This document shows positions 1 through 7,362 of a stretch of DNA of 14,381 bases, in pieces. Position 1 is the first letter of the stretch; every line of letters begins with the position of its first letter. The stretch comes from an uncultured Propionibacteriaceae bacterium (GTDB lineage Bacteria > Actinomycetota > Actinomycetes > Propionibacteriales > Propionibacteriaceae), in assembly GCA_937988865.1 (NCBI GenBank), contig CALKHV010000192.1, positions 1 through 14,381 of the forward strand. Reading direction: 5' to 3'. The translations under genes and the position numbers were made by a program. The notes beneath the pieces were generated by a model. The model saw only the letters and a program-made list of their open reading frames with translations. It did not search any database and was not told where the DNA came from.

Positions 1-79
1 GACCTGCACCCGCGCGCCACTTGCACCCCCCGGCGACCCGCACCCCCCCGCGCGCCACCCTGCACCCCCGCCAACGCGG
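1..79. repeat. C-rich degenerate short repeats left of array 1
   Basis: The first 79 bases are very C-rich and contain loosely repeated blocks of the type CGCGCGCCAC followed by TGCACCCCC, seen near 10-29 and 49-69 with a weaker version between. The spacing is about 19-20 bp. No gene is supported here. The block runs off the left edge, so its full extent is unknown. It sits directly beside the better-ordered 51-bp array and may be a decayed part of the same intergenic repeat region, which is inference. Confidence 0.4.
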
Positions 80-385
80 GTTTCCTTGCGCGAGCAGCGA
101 AAGGTGCCGCAGAACGCCGGAAAGGCGCGTGTTTCCTTGCGCGAGCAGTGAAGGTGCCGCACCGCCGCCACGGCGGACGCATCCACGCGCGAGCAACGAA
201 ACACGCCCCAGAACGCCGCCACGGCGCACGCATCCATGCGCGAGCAAGGAAACATGCCCCAGAACGCCGGAAAGGCGCGTGTTTCCTTGCGCAAGCAACG
301 AAACCCGCCGCAGAACGCCCCCACGACGGACGCATCCCTGCGCGAGCAACGAAACACGCCCCAGAACGCCGGATAGGCGCGTGAC
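80..385. repeat. Tandem array 1: six copies, 51-bp period, hairpin-forming
   Basis: Six units begin near 80, 131, 179, 230, 281 and 332, giving spacings of 51, 48, 51, 51 and 51 bp. Each has a core built from a left arm like GTTTCCTTGC, a tetraloop GCGA or GCAA, and a right arm like GCAACGAAAC. The left arm is degenerate (GCATCC...) in units 3, 4 and 6. A second small stem, CGCC-N5-GGCG, follows in five of the six units, with loops GGAAA, GCCAC or GGATA; it is broken in unit 5. Units are adjacent and similar throughout, so this is not a CRISPR array. The array lies immediately downstream of the stop of the HerA-like gene. The same core recurs at 12208-12500. The period is divisible by three, which keeps a spurious frame open across it. 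Confidence 0.85.
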
Positions 386-1957
386 TCAGCGGCCCTTGCG
401 GGCCGTCCCGAAGATCGACCGGAAGATCTCCCGCGTCGCCGTGCGGGCGACGTCCCGGAAGGCGCTCGATGTGATGACTTCCTCGACCACCGACTTGTCC
501 TCCTTGACCCGCGTCGTCCGCGCCCGGGGCGCCGCCGGCGGACGCGCGGCCTCGCGCTGCGCCTGCTCGGCCTGCGCCTCGGCCTCTGCCTGGGCGGCTC
601 CGGCCTCAAGCTTGCGGGCCAGCACCTCGCGAGCCGAGTCGCGGTCGATCGGCGTCCCGTACTTGGTCATCAACGACGAGTACCGGACGCCGTTCGCCAG
701 CTCGTCCGCCGGGGTCGGCGCCATGAGTGACTGGGGGGCGCGCATCCGCGTCCACGCCACGGGGGTCGGGGCGCCGTCAGGGTCCATCACCGTGACGATC
801 GCCTCGCCGATCCCCAACTGCTGCAGGGTCTCGGCCAGGTCGTAGTGCGACTTCGGGAACGTGTTGACGGTCTGCTTGAGCGCCTTCGCGTCGTTCGGGG
901 TGTGCGCGCGCAACTGGTGCTGGACGCGCGACCCGAGCTGGGCGAGCACGTCGTCGGGGACGTCCTTGGGCGTCTGCGTGACGAAGAAGACACCCACACC
1001 CTTCGACCGGATGAGACGCACGGTCTGGGCGATGGCGTCCAGGAAGTCCTTGGACGCGTCCGCGAACAGCAGGTGCGCCTCGTCGAAGAAGAAGACCAGC
1101 TTGGGCTTGTCGATGTCGCCGACCTCGGGCAGGTCGTGGAACAGGTCGGCGAGCAGCCACATCAGGAAGGTCGAGAAGATCGCCGGCCGGTCGATCAGGT
1201 TGGGCAGTTCGAGGAGCGACACGATCCCGCGTCCATCGGGGGCGACGCGCAGGAAATCGCGGGTGTCGAACTCGGGCTCGCCGAAGAAGTCGTCGGCCCC
1301 CTGGTCGGCCAACCCGATGAGTTCCCGCAGGATCACCCCGACCGTCGTGGACGACAGGCCGCCGATCGACTTGAGTTCGGCCTTTCCCTCGTCGCTGGTG
1401 AGATGCATCAGGACGGCCCGCAGGTCGGCGAGGTCGAGCAGGGGCAGGCCGGCCTGGTCGGCGTAGTGGAAGACCAGGCCGAGCGACGACTCCTGGGTGT
1501 CGTTGAGTCCCAACACCTTGCTCAGGAGCACCGGGCCGAAGCTCGACATCGTCGCCCGCAGCGGCACGCCGACGCCCTGTGCACCGAGGGCGAAGAACTC
1601 GGTCGGGCACCCCAGCGGCGTCCACGCCTGGCCGATCTTCTGCGTCCGCGCCGTCAACTTCTCGCTCACCACACCCGGGGACGCCAAACCCGACAGGTCA
1701 CCCTTGATGTCTGCAGCGAAGACCGGGACGCCGGCCGCCGAGATCTGCTCCGCCATCAACTGCAAGGTCTTCGTCTTGCCGGTGCCCGTCGCGCCGGCCA
1801 CCAACCCGTGACGGTTGAGCATCGACAGCGGGATGCGGATCTTCGCGTCCACCACCGGTGCGTCATCCTCCATGAGGACGCCGAGCTCGATGGCGGGCTC
1901 GTCAAAGGTGTAGCCGCGGGTGATCTGGTCGACGGGGTTGGCCGCAGGTTCAGTCAT
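386..1957 (-). CDS. HerA-like ATPase, DUF853 (YjgR-type) family
   Basis: This 523-residue P-loop ATPase resembles the DUF853/YjgR branch of the HerA-FtsK superfamily. These are predicted hexameric DNA-translocating or remodelling ATPases whose role in bacteria is poorly defined. Visible motifs are Walker A GATGTGKT at 55-62, DIKGD at 83-87, Walker B LVFFFDEAH at 287-295, and a sensor-like FFVTQTP at 324-330. Residues about 443-475 are an Ala/Glu/Gln-rich, probably coiled-coil segment, followed by a basic linker and a short C-terminal helix. Length and motif order match the family. No NurA nuclease partner is visible. The ATG at 1957 is preceded by AGGA only two bases away, so the exact start is less certain. 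The gene is divergent from the VapB-like gene, separated by 89 bp. The last codons contain a CGGCCC-TTGC-GGGCCG stem-loop (390-405) that may help terminate transcription. Confidence 0.9.
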   Translation of the reverse strand: MTEPAANPVDQITRGYTFDEPAIELGVLMEDDAPVVDAKIRIPLSMLNRHGLVAGATGTGKTKTLQLMAEQISAAGVPVFAADIKGDLSGLASPGVVSEKLTARTQKIGQAWTPLGCPTEFFALGAQGVGVPLRATMSSFGPVLLSKVLGLNDTQESSLGLVFHYADQAGLPLLDLADLRAVLMHLTSDEGKAELKSIGGLSSTTVGVILRELIGLADQGADDFFGEPEFDTRDFLRVAPDGRGIVSLLELPNLIDRPAIFSTFLMWLLADLFHDLPEVGDIDKPKLVFFFDEAHLLFADASKDFLDAIAQTVRLIRSKGVGVFFVTQTPKDVPDDVLAQLGSRVQHQLRAHTPNDAKALKQTVNTFPKSHYDLAETLQQLGIGEAIVTVMDPDGAPTPVAWTRMRAPQSLMAPTPADELANGVRYSSLMTKYGTPIDRDSAREVLARKLEAGAAQAEAEAQAEQAQREAARPPAAPRARTTRVKEDKSVVEEVITSSAFRDVARTATREIFRSIFGTARKGR

Positions 1958-2011
1958 GGTCCTAGCGTGGCACAGGCGTGGCGGCCCGAGCCGGTGCCGA
2001 GGATGATCGCC

Positions 2012-2049
2012 GCGACCGGGATCCTCGCAGCGGGTAAGCTCGCGGCGTG
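2012..2049 (+). promoter_or_regulatory. Candidate promoter for a leaderless GTG start
   Basis: A TANNNT-type -10 hexamer TAAGCT lies at 2035-2040, exactly six bases before the GTG at 2047. A weak -35 match, GCGACC (2012-2017), sits 17 bp upstream. There is no Shine-Dalgarno sequence before the GTG. This spacing would place the transcription start at the initiation codon, the arrangement expected of leaderless actinobacterial mRNAs. The -10 placement is read directly; the leaderless reading is inference. Confidence 0.5.
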
Positions 2050-2340
2050 ATCTTCAAGCGTGTCGGTGACTCCCGTCCCTACCCCGACCACGCCTTCGTC
2101 CAGAAGCAGTGGGCCGCCATCGCACCGCAGCAGGTGCGCCTCGACGAACTCGTCACCACCAAGCGCACCCTCGACCTGGACGCGCTGCTCGAGGAGGATT
2201 CCACCTTCTACGGCGACCTTTTCGCCCACGTCGTGTCGTACCGCGGCGAGCTCTACCTCGAGGACGGGCTGCACCGAGCCCTGCGCGCCGCGCTGCAACA
2301 GCGCCAGACGATGCACGCCCGCGTGCTGGTTCTCAAGTAG
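2047..2340 (+). CDS. Small conserved actinobacterial protein, VapB-antitoxin-like
   Basis: This encodes a 97-residue protein starting IFKRVGD and containing PYPDHAF, VRLDELVTTKRTLDL, DSTFYGDLF and YLEDGLHRALRAALQQR. From memory, this pattern is a conserved small protein in actinobacteria that automated pipelines often label a type II toxin-antitoxin VapB-family antitoxin. I see no PIN-domain toxin beside it, so the toxin-antitoxin role is doubtful here. The GTG start is chosen because the frame fits the family and a -10 element lies six bases upstream. The LytR_C gene follows 36 bp downstream on the same strand, so the two probably form a conserved pair. The biological role is unknown. Confidence 0.75.
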   Translation: MIFKRVGDSRPYPDHAFVQKQWAAIAPQQVRLDELVTTKRTLDLDALLEEDSTFYGDLFAHVVSYRGELYLEDGLHRALRAALQQRQTMHARVLVLK

Positions 2341-2376
2341 GCTCGACAGACATCGATGGGGGAACGGAGGATTGAC

Positions 2377-2937
2377 GTGCAGCGGTACGTGCGGCTCTTC
2401 GCCACGCCCGTCATCCTCCTTGGTCTTCTCGGCTTCCTCCTCTGGGGCGGCTGGTGGGGCTACAAGAACCTGATGGCACCGATTCCCGAACGTCCGCTGA
2501 TCCCCTGCGTGACGAAGTCCGTCGGTCCGTCGCTGAAGTCGAAGGACGTGCAGGTGCGCGTCCTCAACGGTGGTTACCGCACCGGTCTCGCGGGCCAGGT
2601 CGGCACGACCCTGAAAGCTGCGGGCTTCAACGTGATCCGCACCGGGAACACTGACGAGCGGATCAAGGCCACGGTCATCGTGGGCGCGTCCGCCGACAAC
2701 CCCGAAGTGAAGCTCGTGCTCAGCTACTTCAAGAAGGCCACGGTCAGGCCCGACGGACGCGCCGACCACACCGTCGACGTGCTCGTGGGCAACGCGTTCG
2801 GCGGCATGAACCCGTCCGCGAAGCCCTCGATTGCCGTGCCGGACGGTCAGGCGTGCCTTCCGTCGCCCACTGGCGGCGCCACCGTCTCAACCAGCGCGTC
2901 GGCTTCCGTGACGCCCTCCGCGACACCCTCCCGCTGA
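2377..2937 (+). CDS. Single-pass membrane protein with LytR C-terminal (LytR_C) domain
   Basis: This 186-residue protein has a short basic N-terminus, a hydrophobic membrane segment at about 8-29 (rich in L, G, W), and then an extracytoplasmic region. Residues about 57-140 (VQVRVLNGGYRTGLAGQVGT onward) match the LytR_C fold, which in actinobacteria often occurs outside full LytR-CpsA-Psr enzymes. The final 25 residues are Ser/Thr/Pro-rich, resembling a wall-spanning or disordered tail. The start is set at GTG 2377 because GGAGG lies at 2366-2370, six bases upstream. An in-frame ATG at 2356 would sit upstream of that ribosome-binding site and lacks one of its own. The catalytic LCP domain is absent, so this is probably an accessory or binding protein of the cell envelope. 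It converges with the antiporter gene 19 bp away. Confidence 0.85.
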   Translation: MQRYVRLFATPVILLGLLGFLLWGGWWGYKNLMAPIPERPLIPCVTKSVGPSLKSKDVQVRVLNGGYRTGLAGQVGTTLKAAGFNVIRTGNTDERIKATVIVGASADNPEVKLVLSYFKKATVRPDGRADHTVDVLVGNAFGGMNPSAKPSIAVPDGQACLPSPTGGATVSTSASASVTPSATPSR

Positions 2938-2956
2938 CTTCTGCCCGGACTCCGAA

Positions 2957-4456
2957 CTACTCGGCCCGGACGCCCTTCCAGCGCGCCAGCCGACCTCCGC
3001 GTCCGATCTCGGTCAGACGCGTCTCGACGATCCTGCGTCCTTCCTTCGGGGTGACGATGAGGAGTTCGTCGTGGGCGCGAAGGACGTCGCGTCCGTTCGG
3101 TGCGAACGACACGCCGGCCCGGATGATCAGGCTGACCACAGCGTTGACGGGCAGGCGGAGTTCGCTCACCGCCACCCCCGCGAGGCGGGACCCTTCCGGC
3201 ACGCGGATCTGCAACAGGTCGGCGTTGATCTTGTCGAGGGGCGCGGCCTCGATGTCGACGTCGCTCGCCGCGCTGGGGTCGCTGAGCCCGAGCTTGCGGG
3301 CCACCCACGGCAGGGTGGGCGCCTGGACCGCGGTGAAGACCACGACGAACACGAGCACGACGTCGAAGAGGTCGTCCGCGTTGGGCACCCGAGCGGCCAT
3401 GGGAACAGTGGCGAGGATGATGGGGACCGCACCACGCAGGCCCGCCCACGACAGGAACACTTGTTCGGACGCCGGCACCCTGAACCACGAGACACTCGCG
3501 ATGACCGACAGCGGACGCACGACGAATGTCAGGAACAGACCGGCCGCCAGGCCCGTCGCAATCGTCGCCCACGTGAGTCGGGACGGGGACGCCAGCAAAC
3601 CGAGCATCACGAACAAGCCGATCTGGGCGATCCAGCCGATGCCCTCGGCGAACGAGCGGACGGCGTGCCTGTGCGGCAACTGCCCGTTACCGAGAATGAG
3701 GGCGCAGATGTAGACGGCGGCGAAGCCCGACACGTGCACGGCGACACCGGTGCCGTACGCGGCCACGGCCCAAGCCAGTGCAGCCAGCGGGTACAGACCG
3801 GAGTTCGGGAGCGCGATGCGCCGCATCACGAAGACACCGAGGAATCCCGTCGCCAGGCCCAGGGCAATACCACCCGCCAGTTCGACGACGATCAAGGCGG
3901 CCAGCCCGAGCAGTCCCCCGTGGGGTTCGTGGCCCGTGGCGAGTGCGGTCATCGCGGCCACCATCAACACGGTCGGGGCGTCGTTGAGGCCTGATTCCGC
4001 CTCGAGTGTCGCCCGCACGCTGGCCGGCAGGGGAAGCCCTCGCAGGACCGAGAAGACGGCAGCCGAATCGGTCGGCGCGGTGATCGCGCCCAGCAGGAAG
4101 GACACCGACCACGACAGTGACAAGACGTAATGGCCGAACAGGGCCATCAATCCGATGGACGCGGCGATCCCGATCGTCGCCAGTGCCCCGGCGGGCTTGA
4201 TCGACCCGCGGATGTTCTCCCACTTCGTCGTCAGGCCGCCTTCGGCCAGGATCACGACCAACGCCGCAAAACCGAGCGAATGGGCGAGTTCCGCATCACT
4301 GAATCGGACGCCGAGCCCTGAATCGCCGATGGCCATGCCCAGCGCGAGGAAGAGCAGCAGCGAGGGCAGACCGAAAGTCGATCCCAGTCGTGCCGCAAAG
4401 ATCGCGACCAGCGCGACGACAGCCCCGATCAGAAGGAGCAGATCAAGGCTGGGCAT
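2957..4456 (-). CDS. Cation/proton antiporter, CPA1 NhaP2 (CvrA) type with TrkA_C domain
   Basis: This is a 499-residue integral membrane antiporter, predicted to exchange K+ (or Na+) for H+ across the cytoplasmic membrane. About twelve hydrophobic segments fill residues 1-390. Family landmarks are APTDSAAV at 127-134, ESGLNDAP at 154-161 (the acidic SGLND motif of the ion site) and RGAVP at 341-345. Residues about 408-485 (LLQIRVPEGSRLAG onward) form a TrkA_C/RCK-C-like cytoplasmic domain, typical of the NhaP2 potassium/proton branch and likely to bind a regulatory ligand. The start is ATG 4456, because GGGAGG lies seven bases upstream; the open frame continues further but without family similarity. 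The gene is divergent from the RbsD/FucU gene with 66 bp between, so the control region may be shared. Substrate ion choice is inferred from the family. Confidence 0.92.
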   Translation of the reverse strand: MPSLDLLLLIGAVVALVAIFAARLGSTFGLPSLLLFLALGMAIGDSGLGVRFSDAELAHSLGFAALVVILAEGGLTTKWENIRGSIKPAGALATIGIAASIGLMALFGHYVLSLSWSVSFLLGAITAPTDSAAVFSVLRGLPLPASVRATLEAESGLNDAPTVLMVAAMTALATGHEPHGGLLGLAALIVVELAGGIALGLATGFLGVFVMRRIALPNSGLYPLAALAWAVAAYGTGVAVHVSGFAAVYICALILGNGQLPHRHAVRSFAEGIGWIAQIGLFVMLGLLASPSRLTWATIATGLAAGLFLTFVVRPLSVIASVSWFRVPASEQVFLSWAGLRGAVPIILATVPMAARVPNADDLFDVVLVFVVVFTAVQAPTLPWVARKLGLSDPSAASDVDIEAAPLDKINADLLQIRVPEGSRLAGVAVSELRLPVNAVVSLIIRAGVSFAPNGRDVLRAHDELLIVTPKEGRRIVETRLTEIGRGGRLARWKGVRAE

Positions 4457-4522
4457 GTCCCATCCTCCCAGACAACGCGCCGTCGCCAGTAGCGTGGACA
4501 TGTCACCGAACCGGAGGTCACC
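4457..4522. promoter_or_regulatory. Divergent control region, antiporter / RbsD-FucU genes
   Basis: This 66-bp gap holds the start signals for both genes. On the + strand a candidate -10 hexamer TAGCGT lies at 4490-4495, and a ribosome-binding site GGAGG at 4513-4517 lies five bases before ATG 4523. On the - strand GGGAGG lies seven bases before ATG 4456. No convincing -35 element or operator palindrome was seen. Confidence 0.45.
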
Positions 4523-4948
4523 ATGCTGCTCAACCTCGATCCACTCCTGACCGGACACCTGCTCGCCGTCCTCGACGAGATGGGCCACAGCGACGGCATC
4601 GCCGTCGTGGACGCCCACTTTCCGGCCGCCGCCCTGTCCGCACGTCCGTTCATCGACCTGCCGGGGATCGGTGCGCCACGCGTCCTCAAGGCCATCTGCA
4701 GCGTCCTGCCCCTCGATGACGAACCCGCCCTCGACCTGATGGCGTCCCCGGGCCCTGACCTGACCTCGGTGCAGTCCGACCTCGTGGCGACCGCCGGTCT
4801 GGACCGGAGTCAGGTGCGCGAACTCGGACGCCAGGAGTTCTACGACGAGGCCCACGCCGCCTACGTCGTCGTGCGCACCGGTGAGGTGCGTCCGTTCGGG
4901 AACGCCATCGTCCGCAAGGGTCTCTGCCCGACACCTGCAGAGGCTTAG
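4523..4948 (+). CDS. RbsD/FucU family sugar mutarotase (FucU-like)
   Basis: This 141-residue protein has the length and signature of the RbsD/FucU family, which interconverts anomers or ring forms of free sugars (D-ribose pyranase, L-fucose mutarotase). N-terminal LAVLDEMGHSDGIAVVDAHFPA contains the conserved GH (His22) and DAHFP (30-34) elements. The C-terminal YVVVRTGE...GNAIVRKG resembles FucU more than RbsD. The start is ATG 4523 with GGAGG five bases upstream. No sugar transporter, kinase or isomerase gene is adjacent, so the substrate cannot be assigned from context. The gene converges with the RecQ-like gene, with only three bases between the stop codons, which fall in a TAGG-G-CCTA palindrome. 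Confidence 0.85.
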   Translation: MLLNLDPLLTGHLLAVLDEMGHSDGIAVVDAHFPAAALSARPFIDLPGIGAPRVLKAICSVLPLDDEPALDLMASPGPDLTSVQSDLVATAGLDRSQVRELGRQEFYDEAHAAYVVVRTGEVRPFGNAIVRKGLCPTPAEA

Positions 4949-4951
4949 GGC

Positions 4952-7246
4952 CTATCCGACCGAGCCCAACGCGAGCGGCAGGACCGAGCTCGCCCCGGCA
5001 CGCCTCAGCAGGCGTCCGGCGACGGTCATGGTCCAGCGCGAGTCGACCAGGTCGTCCACGAGGAGGACCGGACCCTCGAGTGCAGCCAGCCGTTCGGCCA
5101 TCTCAGGAGGCACCGCGAATCGATCCCACACGTCCCGGACGCGGTAGGCGCTGTTCGTCGAACCCCTCAGCCGCTCAGCCTTGCCCGTCAACTGCAGTGG
5201 GCCGAGCAGTTCGAGGCGTCCGGCGGACGCGATGCCGCTGGCGAGCGAACTGACCAGCCCCGGGCGTCCAAGGCTCGGCACCCAGACCACTGCAACCGGA
5301 CGCGTGGTCCAGTCCCACTCCTTGAGGACGCGCAGACACGCGCGTGCGAGGTCGGGCGGCACGTCCGCGTCCACCGGGTTGCCGTGGACGTCCGCAGCGA
5401 ACAGGTCGCGCAGCGGACCACCCCAGCCCAGGTCTGACAACCGGGCCACCACCCGGCCCTCGGCGACCAGTTCGTCGGGCGAGATCTTGCCCCTGACGGC
5501 AGCGCCGTCAGCCCGGACACCCAACGAGTCAAGTCCGTTCGGCCACAACGCACGCGGAGCGAGGGGGACGCCGACCCGGTCGAGGGCCGACTGGGCACCC
5601 TGGCTCGCCTCGAGCGTGACCTCGGTCGGGTACCACGGGCCGGCGCAGACGTCGCAGCGTCCACAGGCAGCGGCGTGCGGGTCATCGAGTTCACCGGTGA
5701 GGAACGCCATCCGGCAGTCGTCGAGTTGCTCGTAGGCCAGCATGGCCCGCTGCTCGTGCTGTCGAGCGGCAGCGATGCGGCCGTAGCGGTCGGCGTCGTA
5801 GGTCCAGGCCGAGCCGGTCGAGACCCACCCACCCGACACGGACTCGACCGCACCATCGACGGCCAGCACCTTCAGGAGCAGTTCGAGCGGACCCCGCTTG
5901 ATGTCGACGCGCGCTTCCAGCGCGGCCACTGACAGGGGCTTGTCGGCATGGGCGAGGGCCGCGAGTGTCGCGTCCGCCCTGGCCTGGGTGGGCATCGCGT
6001 TGGTGGCGAAGTAGTGCCAGATGGCGTGGTCTTCAGTGCCGGGGAGCAGGAGCACGTCGGCGCTGTCGGTGGCGCGGCCGGCGCGTCCGACCTGCTGGTA
6101 GTACGCGACGGGCGAACTGGGGGCACCCAGATGCACAACGAAGCCGAGGTCAGGCTTGTCGAAGCCCATGCCGAGGGCCGACGTGGCGATCAGCGCCTTG
6201 ACCTCGTTGCGCTTGAGCGCGTCTTCGGCGGCGACGCGCTCGGCCGGGTCGGTGCGTCCGGTGTAGGGGAGGACGCGGTGACCGGCCCTGGCCAGGAGGG
6301 ACGCGGTGTCTTCCGCCGCAGCGACGGTCAGGCAGTAGACGATGCCGCTGCCTGGCAGGTCGCCCAGATGCTCCGAGAGCCACGCCAGGCGGCGCCAGGG
6401 CGTCCCCAGTTCGAGGACGCCCAGGCGCAGCGAGTCGCGCGCCAGCGCACCTCGCAACGTGAACACCTCATGCCCACCGGCCGCCATCTGCTCGGCCACG
6501 TCGTCGACGACCCTGGCGTTGGCCGTGGCCGTGGTCGCCAGCACCGGGACGCGGTCGGGCAGGGCTGCGATCAGGTCTCGGATCCGCCGGTAGTCGGGCC
6601 GGAAGTCGTGCCCCCAGTCGCTGATGCAATGGGCCTCGTCGATGACCAGCAACCCACAAGACGCGACGAGTCGCGGCAGCTGCTCCGCGCGGAACCGGGG
6701 GTTGACCAGGCGTTCGGGCGATACGAAGAGCACGTCGACGGCGTCCGCATCGAGGAGCCCTTCGACAGTTCGCCACTCGGTGACGTTGGCCGAGTTGATC
6801 GCCGCGGCCCGAACGCCGGCCCGCTCGGCAGCGGCGACCTGGTCGCGCATGAGTGCCAGCAGTGGCGACACGATGAGCGCGGGACCCGAGCCCGCCCGGC
6901 GCTGCAGGAGCGCGGCGATGAAGTACACCGCTGACTTGCCCCACCCGGTGCGCTGGACGACAAGGGCGCGTCGGTGCTCGGCCACGAGTGCCTCGATGGC
7001 CTCGTACTGCCCGGGGTGGAATTCTGCGTCGGGATTGCCGGTGAGCGCGCGCAGGATCCCGATCGCCTCGTCGCGCAGACCCACGGTGGTGCGTTGCACC
7101 GCTTGGGCGGGCTCACCGCGTCCACGGTCACGCTGCCGGTGCCCACGCGACACGGGCGCACTCGCCCACACCTCGTCGAGGTCGTCGGGCGGGAGGCTCT
7201 CAAGGTCGGGCGGTGGCTCGTCCAACCAGTCCGGGGGCTGCGTCAT
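4952..7246 (-). CDS. RecQ-family helicase fused to a phosphoribosyltransferase-like domain
   Basis: This 764-residue protein joins two modules. Residues about 60-540 form a RecQ-type SF2 helicase: motif I QRTGWGKS (98-105), motif II DEAH (203-206) in VIDEAHCISDWGHDFRPDYR, motif VI QQVGRAGR (384-391), and a zinc-binding set C511, C528, C531, C534. Motif I has GWGKS rather than the usual TGxGKS. Residues about 640-764 resemble a ComF-like phosphoribosyltransferase with a PRPP-loop-like VLLVDDLVDSRWT (727-739); the usual TTG(A/S)T residues are replaced by VDSRWT, so catalysis is doubtful. No HRDC domain is seen. Related fusions occur in other actinobacteria, from memory. The start is ATG 7246, with GGAGG nine bases upstream. 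The open frame runs further back through the tRNA-Ser gene, which is an artefact. Likely role: DNA repair or recombination. Confidence 0.88.
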   Translation of the reverse strand: MTQPPDWLDEPPPDLESLPPDDLDEVWASAPVSRGHRQRDRGRGEPAQAVQRTTVGLRDEAIGILRALTGNPDAEFHPGQYEAIEALVAEHRRALVVQRTGWGKSAVYFIAALLQRRAGSGPALIVSPLLALMRDQVAAAERAGVRAAAINSANVTEWRTVEGLLDADAVDVLFVSPERLVNPRFRAEQLPRLVASCGLLVIDEAHCISDWGHDFRPDYRRIRDLIAALPDRVPVLATTATANARVVDDVAEQMAAGGHEVFTLRGALARDSLRLGVLELGTPWRRLAWLSEHLGDLPGSGIVYCLTVAAAEDTASLLARAGHRVLPYTGRTDPAERVAAEDALKRNEVKALIATSALGMGFDKPDLGFVVHLGAPSSPVAYYQQVGRAGRATDSADVLLLPGTEDHAIWHYFATNAMPTQARADATLAALAHADKPLSVAALEARVDIKRGPLELLLKVLAVDGAVESVSGGWVSTGSAWTYDADRYGRIAAARQHEQRAMLAYEQLDDCRMAFLTGELDDPHAAACGRCDVCAGPWYPTEVTLEASQGAQSALDRVGVPLAPRALWPNGLDSLGVRADGAAVRGKISPDELVAEGRVVARLSDLGWGGPLRDLFAADVHGNPVDADVPPDLARACLRVLKEWDWTTRPVAVVWVPSLGRPGLVSSLASGIASAGRLELLGPLQLTGKAERLRGSTNSAYRVRDVWDRFAVPPEMAERLAALEGPVLLVDDLVDSRWTMTVAGRLLRRAGASSVLPLALGSVG

Positions 7247-7328
7247 GTCGACCACCCTCCCATCCCGCTGTGACACTTTCTGCACGCCCGGACCCGTGAC
7301 CGACGGCCCAGCCCCGAAACGCCGGGAA

Positions 7329-7355
7329 CCGCGCGTCCCTGATGGGATCGCGCGG
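7329..7355 (-). terminator. Strong hairpin between tRNA-Ser and the RecQ-like gene
   Basis: Arms CCGCGCG (7329-7335) and CGCGCGG (7349-7355), with an inner CCC/GGG pair (7337-7339 and 7344-7346) closing a TGAT loop, form a stable stem with small internal asymmetry. It starts 8 bases beyond the tRNA 3' end in the direction of transcription and has no real U-tract, which is common for actinobacterial terminators. It probably separates tRNA transcription from the downstream helicase gene. Confidence 0.5.
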
Positions 7356-7362
7356 CTCCTCA

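Noticed and set aside
80..385. Possible CRISPR array (repeats at about 51-bp spacing)
   Set aside because: The whole unit is repeated, including the parts that would be spacers, and copies are imperfect. There are no unique spacers and no cas genes.
21..845. Open + strand frame with a 17-residue repeat (FPCASNETRPRTPERR type)
   Set aside because: The frame stays open only because the 51-bp period is a multiple of three. It runs antisense through the HerA-like gene, and the related array at 12208-12500 has a 113-bp unit that cannot keep frame.
845..2050. Long + strand open frame of about 400 codons
   Set aside because: It lies antisense to the HerA-like gene, which has clear Walker motifs. 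The product is rich in repetitive Gln/Glu/Arg with no recognisable domain, typical of a G+C-rich shadow frame.
1954..2769. - strand open frame of 271 codons
   Set aside because: It is antisense to the VapB-like and LytR_C genes, which have family-like sequence, a good ribosome-binding site and a promoter. No domain is recognisable on the - strand.
2377..2937. Full LytR-CpsA-Psr ligase
   Set aside because: Only the small C-terminal LytR_C-like domain is present; the catalytic LCP domain and its conserved Arg/Asp residues are absent.
4457..4855. N-terminal extension of the antiporter to 4855
   Set aside because: It overlaps the RbsD/FucU gene on the other strand and has no similarity to antiporters. 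ATG 4456 has a well-placed GGGAGG.
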